From assembly GCA_964594175.1 (NCBI GenBank), contig CAZQLM010000017.1, forward strand, positions 1 to 17,221: a stretch of DNA of 17,221 bases. The letters are read 5' to 3'. Origin of the DNA: SZUA-1535 sp964594175. Lineage in GTDB: Archaea > Aenigmatarchaeota > Aenigmatarchaeia > Aenigmatarchaeales > SZUA-1535. Below the pieces are notes generated by a model. It did not search any database and was not told the DNA's origin. It saw only the letters and a program-made list of their open reading frames with translations. The position numbers and the translations under genes are program-made. Of this stretch, positions 1 through 6,105 are shown in pieces. Positions within the stretch are counted from its first letter, which is position 1. Each line of letters begins with the position of its first letter.

Positions 1-73
1 CTATTATACCTATTATTACTGCTATGATTACAAGTATTAACACTATGACTGTTTTAAGACTCATTTCTATCAT
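1..73 (-). CDS. N-terminal fragment of a membrane-anchored protein, cut by the window edge
   Basis: Only the first 24 codons are inside the window. Reading the minus strand from 73 gives M-I-E-M-S-L-K-T followed by an unbroken run of about 16 Ile/Val/Leu/Ala residues, so it starts with a signal anchor or membrane segment. The ATG at 73 overlaps the TGA of the preceding 33-aa gene (ATGA), and a GGGTGG Shine-Dalgarno-like stretch lies at 84-79, five bases upstream. An in-frame ATG at 64 is an alternative start. The ATGA overlap implies translational coupling to the two tiny genes before it. The N-terminus resembles the single anchors of the divergent plus-strand cluster. I do not recognise the family, and the C-terminal part is not available. 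Confidence 0.6.
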   Translation of the reverse strand, partial: MIEMSLKTVIVLILVIIAVIIGII

Positions 74-171
74 TCAAACCACCCAAGCACAAAATCCAAA
101 CCATTTCCCATAATGAAAAAAACAACGAAAAAGATAACTATAAAGAGCACTATAAGGATAAGCACTTCCAT
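70..171 (-). CDS. 33-aa single-pass membrane microprotein
   Basis: This is a small minus-strand frame, M-E-V-L-I-L-I-V-L-F-I-V-I-F-F-V-V and onward, that is hydrophobic up to about residue 21 and ends in a short G-N-G-L-D-F-V-L-G-W-F-E tail. The ATG at 171 follows an AGGTGG motif (185-180) at eight bases, which is ideal spacing. An in-frame GTG at 183 would place the start on top of that motif, so ATG is preferred. The gene begins 12 bases after the stop of the 37-aa gene and overlaps the next gene by ATGA. The precise spacing and consistent hydrophobicity favour a real three-gene mini-operon. A longer open frame (74-292) in another register has no ribosome site and an unremarkable composition. 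The function is unknown. Confidence 0.55.
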   Translation of the reverse strand: MEVLILIVLFIVIFFVVFFIMGNGLDFVLGWFE

Positions 172-183
172 TGAATATTCCAC

Positions 184-297
184 CTACTTCACCACCGTAA
201 ATATCTTTGCAAGCGGAATTGGTCCAAAGAGTAGGGCAAAAAGCACTATGAGAAAACCGATAATTACAATACCTATATAGTACATGCTCCATTCCAT
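184..297 (-). CDS. 37-aa single-pass membrane microprotein
   Basis: The minus-strand frame starts at ATG 297 with M-E-W-S-M-Y-Y, has a hydrophobic core at about residues 8-26 (Ile/Val/Gly/Phe/Leu), then a G-P-I-P-L-A-K motif and a short C-terminal tail ending V-V-K. It looks like one membrane helix with a small tail. A TATA-like element at 327-319 is centred about 26 bases upstream of the ATG and no Shine-Dalgarno motif intervenes, which suggests a leaderless transcript. It is the first gene of a short operon divergent from the pilin-like cluster. I do not recognise the family. A role as a small partner of the divergent membrane cluster is possible but is only inferred from position. Confidence 0.55.
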   Translation of the reverse strand: MEWSMYYIGIVIIGFLIVLFALLFGPIPLAKIFTVVK

Positions 298-300
298 AAA

Positions 301-310
301 CTTTAATATA
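301..310 (+). promoter_or_regulatory. TATA-like promoter for the six-gene surface-protein cluster
   Basis: CTTTAATATA, preceded by the A-rich CATAAA that could serve as a TFB recognition element, is centred about 25 bases before the ATG at 331. No Shine-Dalgarno motif precedes that ATG, so the first gene is probably leaderless. A second AT-rich motif at 316-325 is too close to the ATG to serve this gene and is better read as the opposite promoter. Confidence 0.45.
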
Positions 311-318
311 GTGAACTT

Positions 319-327
319 AAATATAAA
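319..327 (-). promoter_or_regulatory. TATA-like promoter for the minus-strand microprotein operon
   Basis: The minus strand reads TTTATATTT, centred about 26 bases before the ATG at 297. That is the archaeal spacing expected when transcription starts at the start codon. It lies immediately next to the start codon of the plus-strand gene at 331, so this promoter crosses the plus-strand one. Confidence 0.45.
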
Positions 328-330
328 ATT

Positions 331-825
331 ATGGGTAAGAAAAAAGGCATAACGCTGCTTTCTTTTTCAACACTTGCAGATCTTGGATTTTTTGTAATTC
401 TTGTAGTTTCATTTTCTGTATTCATAGGATGGTACTTAAATTCGGATGATCAGGTTACGGCTTTCCAGATAGCAAGAACATTAAGCTTTTCATTGAAGCA
501 AGCTTTAGCAGGAGGTGATGAAACAGAAATCGTTTACACGATTCCTCAAAGATACTGCGAAATAGAAGTATCTAATGACAAGATTTACGTAAGCACAGAA
601 GAAAATTGGGCAAAGCGCGGCATAGAGGCTTTTCTTTCAAAAACATTTGCAGCAATTGCTGGATTCTTTGGTATGGAGGTGAGATTCGCTGTTTATGAAA
701 TGGAAAACCCGGTAGGAAAATACATGGCGGATAAATATAAAATAAAATGCAGCAAGTTTTATAAAAAAAAGCTCAAAATAAAGGTGGAAAATGATGAAAT
801 TAAGATATTCGAAAGCGCTGGCTGA
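331..825 (+). CDS. Pilin-like membrane-anchored protein, small member 1 of surface cluster
   Basis: This 164-aa protein has a basic N-terminus (M-G-K-K-K-G), one membrane segment at about residues 18-36 and an exported domain of about 125 residues. After the helix comes an amphipathic stretch (A-R-T-L-S-F-S-L-K-Q-A-L-A-G-G), then a Val/Ile-rich strand with T-I-P, then alternating strands (C-E-I-E-V, D-K-I-Y-V). This helix-GG-strand pattern is familiar from archaeal pilin-like proteins. There are two cysteines, which could form one disulfide. K-K-K-G before the hydrophobic stretch could be a prepilin-peptidase site, but the match to the class III signal is weak. It is first in a six-gene run and overlaps the next gene by 32 bases. 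The pilin-like reading is inference from pattern; it may equally be an uncleaved signal-anchored protein of another family. Confidence 0.7.
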   Translation: MGKKKGITLLSFSTLADLGFFVILVVSFSVFIGWYLNSDDQVTAFQIARTLSFSLKQALAGGDETEIVYTIPQRYCEIEVSNDKIYVSTEENWAKRGIEAFLSKTFAAIAGFFGMEVRFAVYEMENPVGKYMADKYKIKCSKFYKKKLKIKVENDEIKIFESAG

Positions 826-1243
826 AGATGTTATATCCTCGCTTCTGATGTCTATAATGGCAATTCTTCTAATATTGGGAGGGTATACAACATTTGTAGC
901 CGTTTCCAGCGCTTCCAAAGTACAGGCTTACATTCCTGTGGATACTTCTTCAACATTCTCGCTTTTGGTTTCAAAATGTTTTGGAAGTGAAATAGAAAAG
1001 GAAAAGCTTAAATCGTGCATTCATAACATAAAGGAAAAACTAACGGTAAAGGTTACAGATCTCTTCACAGGCGAGAGCTTTGAAGTTTCGAATACAGCAC
1101 TCTGGGAAGTGCATGTGGATTATTGGAACGAATTTGTTTATCCACTGAAAAAAGGAGAAGAGACACACCCGGCAAAGGTTAGGATAGAGTTCAAATCGTT
1201 TAAAGTACCATTCGCTCCTACTTATAAAAGCGGTGAGAGTTGA
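794..1243 (+). CDS. Pilin-like membrane-anchored protein, small member 2 of surface cluster
   Basis: This 149-aa protein has a basic N-terminus (M-K-L-R-Y-S-K), a membrane segment at about residues 13-38 and a beta-rich exported region. The pattern of a Leu-Val-x-Lys-Cys stretch, then E-K-E-K-L-K-S-C, then K-V-T-D-L-F-T-G-E resembles minor pilin-like proteins of archaea that carry one conserved disulfide; this is pattern memory, not a search result. An AGGTGG motif at 782-787 lies inside the upstream gene. Of the tandem ATGs at 791 and 794, the second has the better spacing (six bases) and is chosen. The long overlap with the preceding gene points to coupled translation. The stop overlaps the next start (TGATG). 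Confidence 0.7.
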   Translation: MKLRYSKALAEDVISSLLMSIMAILLILGGYTTFVAVSSASKVQAYIPVDTSSTFSLLVSKCFGSEIEKEKLKSCIHNIKEKLTVKVTDLFTGESFEVSNTALWEVHVDYWNEFVYPLKKGEETHPAKVRIEFKSFKVPFAPTYKSGES

Positions 1244-1761
1244 TGGGAGTTGAAAGAGCGATTCTAATAATACTTGCAATTGTTCTTTCCGTGGCAGCGG
1301 TGATGGTTGTTAAAATTCTTCAGGCCTGTACATTTACCATGGGATTTTTGCCAGTAATTTCCTGTGGTGGTTTTACTCTTGAGATAAAGCAGTATTTTGA
1401 AGAGTTTCAGGAAATTCCGTTTAAAGCAGATTTTGCTGTTTACACATTTCTGAAAACGAAAAAAGAGCTCCCAGTTGATGCGTGTGTAAAATATCTTGAC
1501 TGTCTGAATGGAACTGAATCTGGAAAGGAGATCTGTAAAGAGTTTTACGGGCCTGATTTTGAAGAGGGAAAGTGCGAACAGCTGATAAGAGAAACGCTCG
1601 AAAAAATATGGAACAAGAAAATAAGATTAACATTTAGCGGATACGAATTTGTGGCTAATGAAGGAGAAAAAGAAACTGTTAATCCTATTTATACTGTTGA
1701 GAGAAAAATATTCATACCATATCCTGCCAGAAGCATTGTGCTTAAATTCGAGGTGTGGTGA
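1243..1761 (+). CDS. Pilin-like membrane-anchored protein, small member 3 of surface cluster
   Basis: This 172-aa protein starts M-G-V-E-R-A, has a membrane segment at about residues 6-25 and carries six cysteines in the exported part (two just after the helix, then C-x5-C, and two more by about residue 110). The C-terminal third is beta-rich and ends with I-F-I-P-Y-P-A-R and a final hydrophobic strand. The ATG at 1243 overlaps the stop of the preceding gene (TGATG), with GGTGA at 1232-1236 as ribosome site. An in-frame TTG directly before it is a less likely start. The even cysteine count fits a disulfide-stabilised exterior domain. The family is not recognised beyond its resemblance to small pseudopilins. 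Confidence 0.7.
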   Translation: MGVERAILIILAIVLSVAAVMVVKILQACTFTMGFLPVISCGGFTLEIKQYFEEFQEIPFKADFAVYTFLKTKKELPVDACVKYLDCLNGTESGKEICKEFYGPDFEEGKCEQLIRETLEKIWNKKIRLTFSGYEFVANEGEKETVNPIYTVERKIFIPYPARSIVLKFEVW

Positions 1762-3345
1762 ATGTATTTAAAAGAGTTTGCGATAATAGCACTTGCAGCA
1801 TTATTAGTGATTATTGCGACAGGAACTGTTGCAGGATTTCATTTAAGTGCCTATAATGAAGCGCAGAAACTTTATCTCACAGCATCTCTTCCAGCTGTGT
1901 GGAAAAAGTTCAGTGAGATTGACATACCTTTCGATGTTTCCAGAACATTTGAATACGCGCTTTTCGAGGTCATAAGCGAAGGGGGTATAATGGAACCATC
2001 CGAGTTTGTGGAAAAAATTTACACAAAATTTTCTCAACACATCAAGGAGTTTCCATATCTTTACGGGCATGAATTTTCTTTTGAACCGGAGCCAAGTAAG
2101 TTTGCCTCGAGCCAAAGCAGCGAGATGAAGGCAAGGGTTAAGGTTACAATAAGTGGAGGTGATATTACTTCTGTCAAGCTCGTAGAAGAAAATCCCTCAA
2201 CTCCGGTAAGAGCTGGATTGCTTTACGAAAAAGCTTACATGTTTTACAGATTCGCTCTTAATAGCGAGCCAATAGCCTGCTTTTCCTGGGATGGTAATAA
2301 CAAACTTGTTATTACTCTTCATACACTTAAAGGAGAACCTGCAAAAGTTCACGTGCATGTTAATTCAACTCAAGCTTCCATAAAAAGCTATCACTGCAAA
2401 CCCGGTACGGTTTATGAAAAACACGAAAACAAGCTTTACGAAGTTCTGGAAAGTCCTCTTTCAAATAAAGAAACCTGTAAAATAGAAATCGAGCTTAAAG
2501 GAAACAAAGCGATAATTTACAGGGCTCTTATTTCAAAAGATGAAGATTGCACAGAGCTTTCGTGCGATGATTTTATTCCAACTCTCATCAAAAAGGGAGA
2601 GCCATACGAAGTGTGTATAAATACCAGGGAAAATATAATTGAGCATGCCAAAAAAGAGGTAGAAGAAAAATGTTACGGAGATAATTCATGTCTTCCAGCA
2701 GAAGTGCAGGACGAGTATGATGGTTGCGATGAAGATGAATGTAAAAAACATTCACCAAAATGGGCTCTTGCAAAAGCTACAGGTTGCGCTTCTGGTTGTA
2801 GCGATGAAAACCTTGAAGCCTGTATTAAGAATAGACTGAAAAACTTTCTACAGGAGATTATGGATGATATAGCAAATAACGAAAACGATGAAAACACAGA
2901 ATGGGAGATAAAGGTTGATGTAAATACTTTTGATTTCTCGTATGATGGAGGTTATTGCTGTTGGGAAAAGAAATGTGAATATAAATGTCATTGCGAATCA
3001 GTTGGAAATGGAAACGGAAACTCTGGAAGCTCTTCAGTAAGTACGAGTAGAGCAATTGGCGTTACGCGATATTTTTTTGCAAAATATACAGAAAAAGATT
3101 TGGTATGGCCATTTACTTATTCATATTCAGATGAAGTAGGAGAAACGCAGAAATACACAGTAACATGCCCATCTAATTATCAATGTCCACCATGTACACT
3201 TCAGTGTGGAGAGGGTGAAAAATTGGTTTACGTTTGTGACACTGAAATTTCATGTCGCTGGCACTACAGCTACAAATACTCTTATACTTATACACTAACG
3301 ATAAAAATAAAAGACAAAAAAAGAAAAATAATACTGGCAGAGTAG
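1762..3345 (+). CDS. Large cysteine-rich membrane-anchored surface protein
   Basis: This is a 527-aa protein with one N-terminal membrane segment (about residues 6-26). An alpha/beta region of about 230 residues contains few cysteines. From about residue 262 a cysteine-dense region follows, giving about 24 cysteines in total, including a C-C-W-E-K-K-C-E-Y-K-C-H-C cluster and C-P-P-C. A low-complexity Gly/Asn/Ser linker lies at about residues 413-430. Near the C-terminus is a Ser/Tyr-alternating strand (Y-S-Y-K-Y-S-Y-T-Y-T). The start is supported by AGGTG at 1751-1755 and abuts the previous stop. Size and position, one large gene after three small pilin-like genes, are reminiscent of the large minor pseudopilin in bacterial type II secretion clusters, but no sequence motif proves this. 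The function is unknown. The many cysteines imply oxidative folding outside the cell. Confidence 0.7.
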   Translation: MYLKEFAIIALAALLVIIATGTVAGFHLSAYNEAQKLYLTASLPAVWKKFSEIDIPFDVSRTFEYALFEVISEGGIMEPSEFVEKIYTKFSQHIKEFPYLYGHEFSFEPEPSKFASSQSSEMKARVKVTISGGDITSVKLVEENPSTPVRAGLLYEKAYMFYRFALNSEPIACFSWDGNNKLVITLHTLKGEPAKVHVHVNSTQASIKSYHCKPGTVYEKHENKLYEVLESPLSNKETCKIEIELKGNKAIIYRALISKDEDCTELSCDDFIPTLIKKGEPYEVCINTRENIIEHAKKEVEEKCYGDNSCLPAEVQDEYDGCDEDECKKHSPKWALAKATGCASGCSDENLEACIKNRLKNFLQEIMDDIANNENDENTEWEIKVDVNTFDFSYDGGYCCWEKKCEYKCHCESVGNGNGNSGSSSVSTSRAIGVTRYFFAKYTEKDLVWPFTYSYSDEVGETQKYTVTCPSNYQCPPCTLQCGEGEKLVYVCDTEISCRWHYSYKYSYTYTLTIKIKDKKRKIILAE

Positions 3346-3358
3346 AGCGGTGTAGAAT

Positions 3359-4738
3359 ATGAGAGGGATAGCTATAGGAACTTTAGTTTTATTCGTACTG
3401 GCTATGATTGTAATAGGCATAACAATAGTTGGAGGATTTATAAGAGCAAAAGCCAGTATGGCTACGACAGGAAATTTCTCTGCATTCAAGGCAAAGTACT
3501 GCTCGCTTCTCCTAAAGTATGGTTGTGACCTCGAAAAGTTCCAAAACGAAGTTGGAGAAGAGGAGTATAACAGATTTCTTGAGCTCTGCAGATGGGATAG
3601 CGGAAATGTTGATATTGCACCAGAAGATTGTAAGGAAAGATGCGGGTGCAGCGAGAAAATGGTAGAGTTTTATAAAAGGCTTAAGGGTTTCACAGGAATA
3701 ACCTGCGAAACCAAAGAGGTTTGTCACGCCTCTGAGCACGGAATTTACGCACAGATGGTGAAGCTTCTTAATAGAGGATTAGAAGAAAACAGTAAGGTTT
3801 TCTATATAGACGATGCTGGCAACTATTACGAATGCTTCCAAGTAGATGAAAACGGTATTTTTGTAAAATTTAAAGACGGAACTTTCGAAGATTGCGATGG
3901 TTTTGGATGCCATCTTTTTTCTTCAGAAGCTTCACCATCTACTCTTGGAGAAAAAGAAATAACATATGTTGCTGATAAACTCGATAACAGGGTTTATTTG
4001 GATATGCATGGCTACGCATGGGAGTGTGAAAATTGTAAAGATAAAGACCCTGAGTTTTTTGAGAATCCATTAATTTTAATTATAACAGACATTCAAAAAC
4101 CTGCAGTAGGTTTCATAGGGGGAAGTTACAAATTCAAATTCAAAGTAGAGGCGTGCACATCTGCAAATCCCAAGCCAGAAGTAGAGCTAATAGTTCATTT
4201 TGGTGAAAGGGAAGTAAAAGCAGGAGAAACTATCACAATTTACACAGCACCAGAATTGCCGCTTCCAAAACTTCTGTTTAATGTGACAGCAATTTACGAA
4301 AATTATTACTCAGGTACCGATGAGTACGGCAATATAACTTTTGTTATTTCCGTTCCTGAATGCTTGAAAGATAAATTAACTAATCAAATTGGAGATGCTC
4401 TTCTTCTAGGAGAAAGTGAATGTGAGGATTCAAAACATTGTTACTATTTCAGATGCAAAAAAATGGAAAGAAAAGAGTGGTGCGAAGCTTTGTTCGATGT
4501 TTCGCTTGATGAGGATGATAAAGGAGATATAAAAATATTTTTCTGGGCCAATTCAAATCACATGACAAATTGTGAAGCGGATAAAAAAATATGGCTCATG
4601 TACCCGTATAAAAACTATGAAGAATGCAAAGAAATATGTAATAAAACAGTAAGCTCAGAAGATATTAACGAGCTTAACAATTTCATGAATAATTGCGAGG
4701 AAGATGTTTTTTCATTTTCATTTGAGGTTAAGTCATAA
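3359..4738 (+). CDS. Cysteine-rich membrane-anchored surface protein with a beta-sandwich-like domain
   Basis: This 459-aa protein starts M-R-G-I-A-I-G and has one membrane segment at about residues 5-26. About 23 cysteines are spread over the exported part. A C-x7-C pair directly after the anchor (C-S-L-L-L-K-Y-G-C) is followed by C-K-E-R-C-G-C; the same C-x7-C arrangement occurs in the next gene. Residues of about 240-335 look like an Ig-like or CARDB-like beta-sandwich (alternating hydrophobic strands, few cysteines), and the tail is again cysteine-rich. Several N-x-S/T sequons (N-V-T, N-I-T, N-K-T) could be glycosylated. GGTG at 3349-3352 supports the ATG start. It lies 13 bases after the preceding gene. 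The function is unknown; a surface or appendage component is inferred. Confidence 0.7.
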   Translation: MRGIAIGTLVLFVLAMIVIGITIVGGFIRAKASMATTGNFSAFKAKYCSLLLKYGCDLEKFQNEVGEEEYNRFLELCRWDSGNVDIAPEDCKERCGCSEKMVEFYKRLKGFTGITCETKEVCHASEHGIYAQMVKLLNRGLEENSKVFYIDDAGNYYECFQVDENGIFVKFKDGTFEDCDGFGCHLFSSEASPSTLGEKEITYVADKLDNRVYLDMHGYAWECENCKDKDPEFFENPLILIITDIQKPAVGFIGGSYKFKFKVEACTSANPKPEVELIVHFGEREVKAGETITIYTAPELPLPKLLFNVTAIYENYYSGTDEYGNITFVISVPECLKDKLTNQIGDALLLGESECEDSKHCYYFRCKKMERKEWCEALFDVSLDEDDKGDIKIFFWANSNHMTNCEADKKIWLMYPYKNYEECKEICNKTVSSEDINELNNFMNNCEEDVFSFSFEVKS

Positions 4739-4759
4739 AAACTGTATTGGTGCTGAAAA

Positions 4760-5224
4760 ATGGAAACCGTCTCAAGACGTGTGGTTGCAATCATTTTGGG
4801 AGTAGTAGTAATGGCTGCTCTTGTCATACTTTTGGTGAATGTTTTCAAGCCAGTGCCTACAGAGATAGATTTGCAAAAAGCTTATCAGAGAGGATGCGGA
4901 ATACTCGCAACGAACAAGTGTAATTTTGACATAATCGTTGATGGAATGGAATTCAAGGAAATAATAAAAAAGCTGGGTTATTCTGAAAAAACGGTTAGAG
5001 AGCAGTGTTGTTATGGAATTGGAGGAGGTGAAACAGGAATTCCGGAAATCAGCGAAGGAAAAGAGGGAGAAAGCAAGTGCGGAAACGGGATATGCGAAGA
5101 AGGAGAAACTCAGGATACATGCTGCATAGACTGCGGATGCCCAGAAGGATATACATGCGTTAATAACAAGTGCGAGTCTTCAGAACCTATTCCCGTACCG
5201 GCTCCCAGCCCAACTCCTCCTTAA
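4760..5224 (+). CDS. Short cysteine-rich anchored protein with C-G-N-G-x-C motif and Pro-rich tail
   Basis: This is a 154-aa protein with a twin-Arg-flanked N-terminus (S-R-R) and a membrane segment at about residues 8-27. A C-x7-C module follows (C-G-I-L-A-T-N-K-C), like that in the upstream gene, and then a C-C pair. From about residue 106 there is a compact repeat-type motif, C-G-N-G-I-C-E-E-G-E-T-Q-D-T-C-C-x2-D-C-G-C. The C-G-(N/D)-G-x-C-x-x-G-E type is common in secreted archaeal proteins. The protein ends in a short Pro-rich tail (P-x-P repeats, about residues 142-154), which could span or attach to the cell wall. GGTG at 4749-4752 supports the start. It is the last gene of the cluster. 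The double-Arg precedes a membrane anchor and is not a convincing Tat signal. Confidence 0.7.
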   Translation: METVSRRVVAIILGVVVMAALVILLVNVFKPVPTEIDLQKAYQRGCGILATNKCNFDIIVDGMEFKEIIKKLGYSEKTVREQCCYGIGGGETGIPEISEGKEGESKCGNGICEEGETQDTCCIDCGCPEGYTCVNNKCESSEPIPVPAPSPTPP

Positions 5225-5239
5225 GCAACTGTGCATAGC

Positions 5240-5262
5240 TAATTTATTATTTTCCTTCGTTT
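5240..5262 (+). terminator. Possible T-rich terminator after the surface cluster
   Basis: The region TAATTTATTATTTTCCTTCG is pyrimidine-rich and directly follows the last gene of the cluster. Archaeal termination often uses such oligo-T stretches without a strong hairpin. The evidence is composition and position only. Confidence 0.25.
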
Positions 5263-5272
5263 ATTCAATAAA

Positions 5273-5281
5273 TTTTATAAA
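5273..5281 (+). promoter_or_regulatory. TATA-like promoter for the PF04008 gene
   Basis: TTTTATAAA, preceded by CAATAAA, is centred about 27 bases before the ATG at 5304. No Shine-Dalgarno sequence precedes that ATG (CAACATTTCT), so a leaderless transcript is likely. Confidence 0.5.
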
Positions 5282-5303
5282 CCCTTGAATCAACAACATT
5301 TCT

Positions 5304-5792
5304 ATGAGCGTAAAATTCGAGGTTATTCCTGTAGAAATACCTGAAAACTGCAATGCTATTCTTGGCCAAAGCCATTTTATAAAAACCGTGGAAGATTTGT
5401 ACGAGGCTCTTGTAGAAAGCTCGGCTTCGCTAAAATTTGGTATAGCGTTTTGCGAAGCTTCTGGAAAAAGGCTTGTAAGAAGTGCAGGAAATGACAGAGA
5501 GCTTGAAGAAAAGGCAAGGAAAACAGCACTCAAGCTTGCATGTGGCCATGTGTTTGTGATTTACCTTAAAGAAGGCTATCCGATAAACGTGCTTAACAGA
5601 ATAAAGCAGGTTTCCGAGGTTTGCACAATTTACTGTGCAACGGCAAATCCGTTACAAGTGGTAATAGCCCAGACAGAGCAGGGTCGTGGTATTGCTTGCG
5701 TAATCGACGGTTTCTCTCCAAAAGGCGTTGAAAACGAGGAGGACGTAAAGGAAAGAATGGAATTTTTAAGAAAGATAGGATACAAATTTTAA
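5304..5792 (+). CDS. Adenosine-specific kinase family protein (PF04008/DUF355)
   Basis: This 162-aa protein matches the small PF04008 family along its whole length. Recognisable blocks are G-Q-S-H-F-I-K-T-V-E-D-L-Y-E-A-L-V (21-37), G-I-A-F-C-E-A-S-G-K-R-L-V-R-S (46-60), G-H-V-F-V-I, P-I-N-V-L-N-R-I-K, and I-Y-C-A-T-A-N-P followed by Q-T-E-Q-G-R-G-I. Known family members are about 160 aa and were named from adenosine-nucleotide binding in thermophilic archaeal homologues; the physiological reaction is poorly established. It is a soluble cytoplasmic protein with no signal. It has its own promoter and sits 68 bases upstream of the RNA polymerase operon without an obvious functional link. The family assignment is firm from motif recall; the activity is less so. 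Confidence 0.9.
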   Translation: MSVKFEVIPVEIPENCNAILGQSHFIKTVEDLYEALVESSASLKFGIAFCEASGKRLVRSAGNDRELEEKARKTALKLACGHVFVIYLKEGYPINVLNRIKQVSEVCTIYCATANPLQVVIAQTEQGRGIACVIDGFSPKGVENEEDVKERMEFLRKIGYKF

Positions 5793-5811
5793 CTGAATTG
5801 AAAAAGAGAAA

Positions 5812-5822
5812 ACTTTAAATAT
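5812..5822 (+). promoter_or_regulatory. TATA promoter for the RNA polymerase operon
   Basis: ACTTTAAATAT, preceded by an A-rich stretch (AAAAAGAGAAA), lies about 25 bases upstream of 5842. A second CTTTAAAT copy follows at 5823-5830 and could shift the start by about 10 bases. An almost identical AACTTTAAATA element precedes the TrmB gene. With initiation near 5842 the leader to the TTG start at 5861 would be about 19 bases and would contain the ribosome site. Confidence 0.5.
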
Positions 5823-5860
5823 CTTTAAATCATGATAAAAAATGCCAAAAAGGTGATAGC

Positions 5861-6100
5861 TTGGCGCATTTCAATGTTCTCAAACACAGGTTTGTTCCAG
5901 AACATGTGGTTCTTTCAGAAGAGGAGAAGAAAAAACTTTTGGAAAAATACAATATTTCAGAAAAACAGCTCCCAAAAATTTTGGCAAAAGACCCTGTTGT
6001 AAAAGCCCTTGGCGCAAAACCAGGAGATGTGATAAAAATTATCCGCTCTAGCCCCGTTGCTGGAAAGGTTGTTTACTATAGGCTTGTGGTTAAGGAGTGA
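5861..6100 (+). CDS. rpoH: DNA-directed RNA polymerase subunit H
   Basis: This 79-aa protein corresponds to the C-terminal assembly domain of eukaryotic Rpb5. It shows H-R-F-V-P-E-H-V-V-L near the N-terminus, L-P-K-I-L-A-K-D-P-V, G-A-K-P-G-D-V-I-K-I and the ending Y-Y-R-L-V-V. Subunit H sits at the lower jaw of the polymerase and contacts the large subunit. The start is TTG at 5861, with AGGTGA (5851-5856) directly upstream; no in-frame ATG would give a family-length protein. It heads the operon and its TGA lies inside the rpoB initiation region, with AAGGAG at 6092-6097 serving rpoB. Length is typical of archaeal RpoH. Confidence 0.93.
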   Translation: MAHFNVLKHRFVPEHVVLSEEEKKKLLEKYNISEKQLPKILAKDPVVKALGAKPGDVIKIIRSSPVAGKVVYYRLVVKE

Positions 6101-6105
6101 TGCTC

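Noticed and set aside
74..292. A 72-codon open frame on the minus strand
   Set aside because: It has no ribosome site and an irregular Cys/Tyr/Phe composition. Another register of the same DNA gives two hydrophobic microproteins with well-spaced ribosome sites and a coupled third gene.
4760..4850. Twin-arginine (Tat) signal in the 154-aa protein
   Set aside because: The R-R pair sits before a strong uncleaved-looking hydrophobic segment without the full Tat consensus. A simple membrane anchor explains it.
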